A stretch of 64,000 nucleotides of DNA from a virus. Positions 52,001 to 61,000 of the stretch are shown piece after piece. The position numbers and the translations under genes are program-made. Location: IMG/VR virus record IMGVR_UViG_3300047470_000272, positions 18,128-82,127 of that record; one strand, 5' to 3'. The notes below the pieces were generated by a model. That model was given only the letters and a program-made list of their open reading frames with translations. It ran no database searches and was not told where the DNA came from. Each line of letters opens with the position of its first letter. Position 1 is the first letter of the stretch.

Positions 52001-55000
52001 TGCAGCGAACCGCCCAGGCCGATGTGCTTGGGGTCGATCCCGAGCAGCTTGGCCAGGTCCATGAACGCGTCATAGGCGTAGTTCAGGTGGTCCTGGTCCT
52101 GCTTGGCGCCGACCCACTTGCCGAAACCGACGTCGGCGAAGCCGAACGTGTCCTTCATCTGCTGCGGCGTGACGTTCTCGCCCTTGCGGTAATCCTGCAG
52201 CTTCTCGCCCTCGCGCACGACGTGGTCGAGTTTCGGCACCATCAGCGCCTGCTTGCGGTTGCTCGGGCCGTCCGGCTCGTTCTGCGTCTTGATGAGGTTC
52301 TCGACCTCGCGGGTGTCCGGTTCCAGGTCGTGGACGCGGCCGCGCACCAGGCGGTCGATTTCCTTGCCGGCCTCGGTCAGGCGGGTGCTGCTGTAGACGT
52401 ACTCGTCCTTGTTCTTGACGAGGTAGCCCTGGTAGGCGCGGGCGGCCTCCTCGACCGTGGTCGCGCCGCTCATCGCCTCGGCCAGCCCCTGCAGGCGGGC
52501 GTTGTAGGTGGCGGCGGCCTCCTGCAGCAGCTCGAGGCGTTCCTGCGCCGTGGCGTCCTCCATGCTGACGCGCTTGCCGGTGGCGTCGTACGTCATCGGG
52601 TAGGCGCGGCCGTCGAGGAAGCGGGTGATCCTGAACGACTCGCTCTCGCGGTAGCCGGTCTCGCCGTACAGGGTCTGCAGCGGGCCGTTTTCGAGCAGCC
52701 ATTCCTGGAACGGACGCAGGCTGTCGCGCACGGCCGTGATGTAGCGCTTGGTGCCGGGCGTGGCGCCGGGGCCGGCGACGTTGGCGAACGCCTCCACGCG
52801 CGAGGCCTGGCCCTTGATGATCTCGTAGGACGCGGTCAGGTTGTCGGCCGTGACTTCCTTGATCTTGCGCTTGGATTCGTCGAACCAGCGGCGCAGGTCG
52901 GCGCCGGTGTTTTCCAGCTTCTTGCCGCGGCGGCCGGTGAACCAGGCTTGGCCCTCGTCCGATTTCATCCACGCGGCGCCGGCGTCATAGCCCTGCGCCA
53001 TCATGGTCGACGGCGGCAGGGTCGACTTGGTCTTGCCGGCCAGCGCGTGGTCGAAGCCCAGCTTGAACACGCCCACGCTCTCGGGCGGCAGGCCGACCAG
53101 CTGCGCCGAGCGGATCAGCTCGGCCTGGTACACGGCCGGGTCGCGGTCCAGCTCCTTCTCGGCGCGCTTGGCGGCACGTTTCAGGTACTTGCGCAGCGAG
53201 TCGAACCACTCCGACGGGAACGTCACGCGGCCGCCGATGACGATGTTGTCCAGCATCAGCTTGCGGTCGGGATCGAGGTCGGCAGCGGCCTTTTCGGCGG
53301 CGACCCAGTCCACGATCGCGCGGCGCGCGGCGGCGTCGACCTCGACCGGCAGGCCGGCGTCGGCCGCGATCCTCATCAGATCCGGGTCCTTCGAGAACAG
53401 CCCGAACAGCTCGCGCTGGCCGGCGCGCACCAGCTTCTCGCGCTTCTTGGCGAACTCGGCTTCCTTGACGCGGCGGTTGTCCCACCAGTCGAACGCGTCA
53501 ACGCGGGCGGCCTCGACCGCCTGCTGCAGCGACAGGTTCTGCTGGAACCCGATGACCTTGTTGCTGTGCGGGTAGCTGGCTTCGACAATATAGGTGTCGG
53601 CCTGGATGCGGCCGAAGCCGCCGCGGCCGGCCGGCTTGACCTCGTAGGTCGCTTCGCCGAAGCGCAGCTTGCCGTGATCTTTCAGGTCGGTCTCGAACTG
53701 CTTGGGCGACATCGGGCGCGAGCCGGCCAGGGCGCCGTCGTCCTCGGCCGGGGCCTGCTGGTTCTCGGCCGGGTCCTGCTGGTCCTCGGCCGCGTCGAGC
53801 TGGCCGGCGATCTCGTCGAGCACGTCGGCCTGCACCTTGAACTGCTTGAACAGGTCGCTGGACGCATCGCGCAGCTGGTCGGCGACGTCGATGACGGTCT
53901 TTTCCTTGCCCAGCTCCTCGATCGCGCTGCGCATGATCGACCGGGCGCGACCTTCGCGGGTGTTGCGGTCGGCGGTGAAACCGTCCAGCACCTGCTGCAG
54001 GCGCGTGGCGATCGCGGTGCGCACGGACTTCGGGAAGCGGCGGGTGCCCGGCGCGTCCCCCTTCGCCGGCGGCGCTTCGGGCGCGACCGGCTCCGGTTTG
54101 GGGTCGGCCTTCGGTTCGGCCTTGGCGGCTTTCTCGGCGGCTTTCTTTTCCGCGCGCTTCTCGGCGGCGCGGACCAGTTTCTCGCGCCCGGCGATCGTCT
54201 CGTCGACGCGCTTGCGGGTCAGGTTGACGTCGTTGGGCTGCATGTCGCGGCCGACCTCGCGGATCTGGCCGGCCAGCTTCTGTGCCCCGACGGCCTCGGC
54301 GCGCGCGGCCAGCGCGGCCGCCTTGTCGCGCAGCTCGTCCAGCAGTTTCAGCTTGGTGATCGCGGTCAGGATCTGGCCAATCGTGCGCGGCGACTCCTTG
54401 CCGTTCGCAAGCAGATGCTGGCGGATCGCCTCGCCGCCGGCCTCGATGGCCAGCATGCGGCTGCGGTGCGCTTCCGAGGTCAGCGCCGGCGGGATCATCC
54501 CGATGCCGGTGGCGTTGCCGGTCTGGCCGCCCTGCTGGTAGCCGGACGAGACGACCCAGCGGCCGTTCGGCCCCTGCGCCACCTGGATCTCGAACGAGAA
54601 CTGTTCCTTGCCGCTGCGCTTGTTGTCGAATTTCAGCGCGGTCTCGTAGTCCGGGAAGCGGCCGTCCTTCGGTACGTTCTCGTCGGTATAGCCCCACTTG
54701 TGCTTGAGCGAGGACAGTTCCTGGTTGTCCGGGCCGTGGTGGTCGTTGATGAACTGGCGCGCGGCGCGGTCAAGATAGCCGGGCAGCTTGTCGAGGCTGT
54801 CGGTGAACATCTGGACGTCGCGCGCCTCGATCTTCCCGTCCTTGGCCATCTGGGCCAGCGTCCTCTCGAACGCGGCCTTGTAGCTGTCCTTGAAGTCGAC
54901 GAAGCGGTTGCCGGTGCCGACCAGGTCAGCCTGCGCCACCAGCTGCTTGTCGGCGCCCAGCGTGGCTTCGACCTGCTCGCGGATCTGCGCCTTGCGCTTC

Positions 55001-58000
55001 TCGACGTCGTCGGCCAGCTCGCCCGGCGCGGCCTGCTCGGCCGGGGTCAGGACGTCGAGGAAACCGCTGTGGAATTCCTGCTGGCGCTCGACCTTTTCCG
55101 GGGTGTCGTCCAGGTTGACGATGAAATATCGGTTCTCGCCGACGATCATTTCGCGCTCGACCGTGCCCATGCGGCCGGCGAAGCGGTTGGCGTCTTTCAG
55201 CGACACGCCCGCGACCGGGGCCTTGGTCAGGCGCTTGATGCGCACGCGCACGCCGACTTCCAGCGGGGCCGGATTGGCCGGCAGCGTGCCCTTCGCTTCC
55301 TGCACCTTGCGCAGGTACTCGCCGAACTGGCCGCGCTGCTGGCCGATAAAGCCGACGGTCGCCTGCACCCGGGCGTCGGGGCCGACGAAGCCGGCCGCGC
55401 GCAGCTGCTCGGCGTAGACGCGGCCGACCTCGGTGTACGGCTGGCTGCCGGCGATGTAGACCTCGCTGAAGTTCCTGTCCTTGAACAGGTCGAGGTTCGC
55501 GCCGCTGGCGATCAGCTCCTTCTGGCGCGCGGCAGTGATCTTCTGGTCGTAGCTGTCGATCAGCGTGTCGGCGTGCACCAGGCCGTGCTTCGCCGACAGG
55601 ATGTAGACGTCCATCGCGTCACGCGGCATCCACTTGCGCAGCACGTCGAACAGCGCGCCCTTGTACAGGTCGATCGCCTTGTGATTGCCCGCCAGCTTCT
55701 CGTCGGCGCAGGCCACGATCAGCAGCGGCTTGGCGTCCTTCTCGTCGTAGACGTGGATCTTCTTCTGGTTCTCGACGATCGGGTGATTTTCAGCCCAGCT
55801 GCGCTCGTGCTCCTCGGCGCGGGTGTCGATGTACGGGCGCACCGCTTCGGGGTCCAGCGCCAGCAGCTTGTTGCGCACCAGCTCGACCGTGTTCGGACGG
55901 ATGATGCCGGGGATGCCCAGCTCGAGTTCCTTGTTGACCGCGTTGGCGGTGCCAAGGCTGATGCCGCCGATCGCCTTCTTCTCGGCCTCGGTGAACGCGC
56001 GGAACTTGCCGGGTTTGGCGGCCTCCTCGGTCGCGGCCGGCGCCTGCTCGGCTTTCGCCATGCCGACCACGTAGTCTTTCAGGTCGCTCGGCGACAGGAC
56101 CGAGCGCCACACCTGCTTGCCCTTCTCGACCTGCTTGCTGACCAGGTTCTTCTCGCCCGAGTATTCATCGTTCCAGTCCACGACCACGTTGCCGTGGAGG
56201 TCGACGGAGCGCACCACGCCACGCTCTTTCGGGTCGTGGACGTTGTAGAACGGCTTGCCACGCATCGCCTCGACAGTCTTTTCCAGCTTGTCCAGGTGGG
56301 TGTGGCCGGCCTCGCGGGACGCGGCGATCCGGTCCTCGCGGTCCTGGTTCCACTTGGCGTGGTCCGACGGCGCTGCCTGCCCGGCGTCCAGTTTGCGGCC
56401 CAGCGCCTTCTCGATCGCGGCCGTTACCGCGTCGGCGGTCTTGGCCACCTCGGCGGTGTCCTGCTCCTCGCGCGCCTTCTGTTTCTGGTCGAACGCCTTG
56501 CGCCCCTTCTCGTCGAGCTGCTTGAGGGCGGCTTCCTTGGCCTTGCGGTGCTCGGCGGCGGCGCCCTTGTACTCGTCGGCCAGCGGCTGCAGGCGGGCGA
56601 CGTCGGCGTCGTCGGTCAGCTTCTGGCTGGCCTGCTCGACCATGTCCCAGGCGAATTCGGCCTTTTCCTCGTCCAGCTTGGCGCGGCGCGCGGTCTCGTG
56701 CGGGTCGGCCGCGCCCTTCTCTTCCTGCTGCGCGGCCGGCACCAGGCCGCCGTCGCGCAGGTAGACGGACCCCTTGCTGTCGACGTGCACGGCCGGATCG
56801 CGGCGCAGGATGTCGATCAGCGGGCGCGCCGGCTTCATGATGTTGTTGGCCTGCAGGTTCTCGACCACCAGCTGGCCGGCCAGGTCGCGCTTGAACTGGT
56901 CCCACGCCACGCCGTCCGGGTTCAGGGTGCGGGTCTTGCCGTCCGCATCCTTGAGTTTCAGGGTCTTGTCGCTGATCGACTCGACGCTCTGCTGCTTGCC
57001 GCCCAGATCGAACTTGTCGCCGACCTTCATGTTGGCCGCGGCGATGTTGGCCCAGGCGTGGTCGTTGTAGGCGTCGGCCTCGTCCGTGGCCGCCTTCTGG
57101 AAACCCAGGCGGCGGTTCGGGTAGTCGACCCCGGCCGGCTTGGCCGGGGCGCCGTTCTCCTTGACGTGGTCGGCCACGGCCTGCACCAGCTCGTTGCGGG
57201 CCGCATCCGGGTCGCCGTCCTCGTAGGTGCGGGTGACGACGTCGCGGATCGCTTCTTCGTCCATGCCGGCCTTGAGCGCGCCCTTGACGGCGCCGGACAG
57301 CTCGGGGAAGTCGCCGACCAGGCGCTGCTCGGGCGTCTGGTCGATGTAGTTGTTGGCCATGAAGAACGCATAGGCGAACCCTTCCGGGGTCTCCGAGCGC
57401 TCGTTCTTGGTCTCGATGCTCTTGCCGCCGACCTTGTCGGTCTTGCTGCCGGTCGGGGCGACGTTCGCCAGCGGCAGCTCCGGGTTGAACTTGCCGAACA
57501 GGGCGGTCGGCTTGGTCTCCGGGTTGCCGAAGTGGTGCGGCTGGAACGACAGGCGCGGCGACGGCAGGCCGGTGACTTTCTCGATCCGGCCGCCGCTCGG
57601 GTTTTCCAGCGCCCAGAACTTCGGACGGAAATATTCGATGGTGCGCAGGGTCTGCAGCACCAGCTCCTTCGAGGCCTCGGTGCGGCCGTCGGCGTCCTTC
57701 ACGGCCCACAGGCGCGAGGCGGCGTGGGTGAAGTCGGTGCACGGCGCGGCCGCCAGGATGCCGTAGACGTCGCTCAGGTCCCACTCGTCGGTGAAGTATT
57801 CGACCGAGAAGTCGTTCACGTCCTGGCCGGTCTGGATGTCGAAGGTGACGACGTTGTAGCCGGCTTCGCGCCACGGCTTGGACCACTCGCCCGACAGGTC
57901 GAACAGCGACAGGATCGTGCGCTGGGAGTTCTCGCCGCGGTGCTCCTCCGCCTGCTTGGCGACGTGTTCCTTCCACTTGGCCAGCTGGGCGGCCGCTTCT

Positions 58001-61000
58001 TCCTGCGACATGACGCCGGCCTGCTTGGCGCGCTGCTCGGTGATGACCTTCTGGCCGGGGGCGGCGAACAGCGACGCCCACTCGTCGGTGACTTCCTTGA
58101 AGTCGCTCGCGTCCATCGTGAGCGGGATCACGCGCTCGTCGATCTCGGCCTCGCCGATCGCGTCCTCGGGCGAGGCGGTCGGCTCGAACCTGTTGTTCGG
58201 GTCGAACTCCTTGAATTCGTTGCCGGCGTGTTCCGGCGCGGTGACGTTCTTGCCGAAGTTGGCCACGCCTTCGAGCGTGTTCTTGACGCGGTTGGCGGCC
58301 TGGCGCTCGGCGTCACCGGCCTGGCCGAGGTTGTGCGGCATCCACGCCGGGATCTCGTCGGCGGCCTTGCGCACCAGGTTGCGGAAGCGGTCGTTCACCG
58401 CGTCCATGTCGTCGGCCAGCGTGGACAGGGTCTGCTGGGCGCTGGCGATGGCGTCCGGGGTTTTCAGGCTTTTCAGGGTCGACAGGATCTCGGCGGCGCG
58501 CTGGCCGAACGCGGCGCTGTCGGCGCGGCTTTTCTCCTCGGCGGCCTTGTCGATCTTCGGCAGCCCGACCAGCTCCTGCACCTGGGCGTCGGTCAGCTCG
58601 TCGCTGCGGCGGATCTCGTCGACCAGCTTGGCCGTGCCGCTGCCGCCGCGCGTCATGATCTCCTTGTAGCGTTCATAAGCGCCCTGCGGCGGCTGCTCCT
58701 GCTCCTGCGCCAGCTCGTTTTCGGCCTGGTCGAACGCGGCGTTCAGCTCGTCCTCGGTCAGCGCCGCGCCCTGCATCCGCCCGGCCGGCTTGGTCAGGCG
58801 CTGAAGTTCTTCCGGCGTGACCGGCTTGCCGTTCAGTTCGCTCAGGTACTTGCCCGCGATGTCGCCGGACAGCAGGACCTCGCCCTCGCTCAGGTTGCCG
58901 AGCACCGCCTTGCCCTGCCTGGCCAGCTCGACCAGTTCCTGCGGCTGGATGCGGAAAATCGCGTCGTACGCACGCTTGCTGTAGGCGTCATGGAACGAAG
59001 CCAGGCCCGAGGTCGGCACCGCGCCGGCGTCCGGGGTCGAGCCGGAAAACAGCGAAGCATCCATCATTTCCTGCAGGCTGGCGGGCTTGCCGTTCTTGAG
59101 GACATGGTCCTCGTTGTAGGCAAAGCGGCGCAGGACGATGTTGCCCTGCTCGTCCATGTTCAGGGTGCCCAGGCCGGCGAACGTGCCGTCGGCGGTGCCG
59201 AAGTCGATCGCGTTCGGGTGGTTGCCGCCGAAGTGATCGTTCGAGATCTGGCCCAGCTCGCGCAGCGTGTCGCGGGCGATCTGCTCCCTGTCTTGCGGCT
59301 GCTGCGGCGCGGCCGGGGCCTCGGTGGTGACGGCTGGCGGCGCGGCCTGCTCGGTGTTGAACAGGTCCGGTCCGGCCGGGATCTGCATGTCCGGGTAGTA
59401 GGCCGGATTGAACGGCTGGGTGGTGTCGCCCTTGAGCCATTCCTTGAGGCCGTCGACGGTGGTGGCGGTGACGTTCTCGCCGCCCTGCCAGCCCTGCGTG
59501 TAGTGCGCCTCGTAGGCGCGCTGGGCCTGCTCGGGCGAGTTGTAGCCGAGCATGATCTTGTGCTCGTCGTATTCGCCGGTGTCCTGGTTCATCTGGTCGA
59601 CCACGAACACATGGTGGCTGGCCGGGTTCGGGCCGACGTAGATGTCCAGCTCCTTGCCGTCGGACCCCTTGGTGCCACGGATGTAGCCGTAGTGGTCGCT
59701 CATGGTGGTCGACCACGGCGTGCCGTCCGGGTCGGTGCCGGTGCGGGTCGAGCCGACCGGGTTCTCGATCATCAGCGGCAGGCCCTGCAGCTCGGCCGGG
59801 CCTTTCTTGTAGTTGCCGGCGTGTTTCTGGGCCTCGGACGGCTCCGGGCGGTCGTTCTGCGGGCTGGTGGCGGCCTCGTGCGCACCAAGCTCGATCGCGG
59901 CGGCGGCGGCCGGGTCGAGGCGGGTGATGTTCTCGATCGGGATGCCGGCGGTCGAACCTTCGACCAGCACGAACTTGCCGTTCGGCGAGAACCCGGTGAT
60001 GCGGGTGCCCTCCGGGAACACGTCCTCGCCGTTGATCGTCGCCTGCACGGTCTCGCCGATCTGCAGGCCGACCGGGGCGGCCGGGGTCGCCGGCGCGGCA
60101 GGATCGAGCGGCGGCGCCTCGGCGGCCGGGGCTGCGCCCTGTTCGAGCGCCGGGTCCTGGACCGCGCGCACGCCGAACATGCCGGCCGCGCTCGGGTGCG
60201 GCACGACCTCGTGCGGGATGCCGGTGGTGCGGGTGCGTTCCTCGGCCTGCTTCTGGGCGCCCTCCTGGCGCATCGGCAGCATCGGCTGCACCAGGCTGGC
60301 AGCGGCCGTCATCGCGTTCTGCGGCACCACGTCGGTGCCGGCGTCCGGCGCGTCGGCCGGGTTGATGGCCGGCTGGGCGGCGGGGGCGCTTGGCGCGGGC
60401 GGGGCGGCCGCCGGGTCGGCGAACAGCGACGAGTCCAGCGTCAGCGGCTGGTTCGACGAAATGGCGCGGGCTGCGTTGACGCGGAAATTCGCCGCGGCCT
60501 GGCGGTCGACCTTCTCGATTTCGGGCGCGATCTCGGCGGCGATGCGGGTGCGCGAGTTCTGGTCGGCATCCGGCGAGGTCAGGACGTCGTTACGTTGCTG
60601 CTGGCGGTGCGCGTTCACGCCCATGCCGGCCAGGCCGAACGGGGCCAGCAGCGCGGTCATGCCGATGGTCGGCAGAATCGCTTCCTTGGCGGCGTCCCAC
60701 GGCGCGTGGTTGTCGATCCCGGCCTGCTGCTCGACGTAGGCTTCGCCCGCGTTCTGGCCCATTTCCGTGCCGACTTCGCCGATGATGGTCTCGGGCAGCT
60801 GGCGCATCCACGGCTTGAGCACCTGCGTGTTGGTCGCTTCCTGCAGCGCACGCTCGGCGGCGGTGCCGGTGGTCTTGCCGATGGCGCGCCCGGCCAGGCC
60901 GAACATCTTGCCGCCGAGGTAGTTGCCGACGGTCTCACCGCCCCACTCGATCAGGCCGGTCTTGCGGGCGGCGGACAGCGCGTCCGCTTCGGAAATGTCG

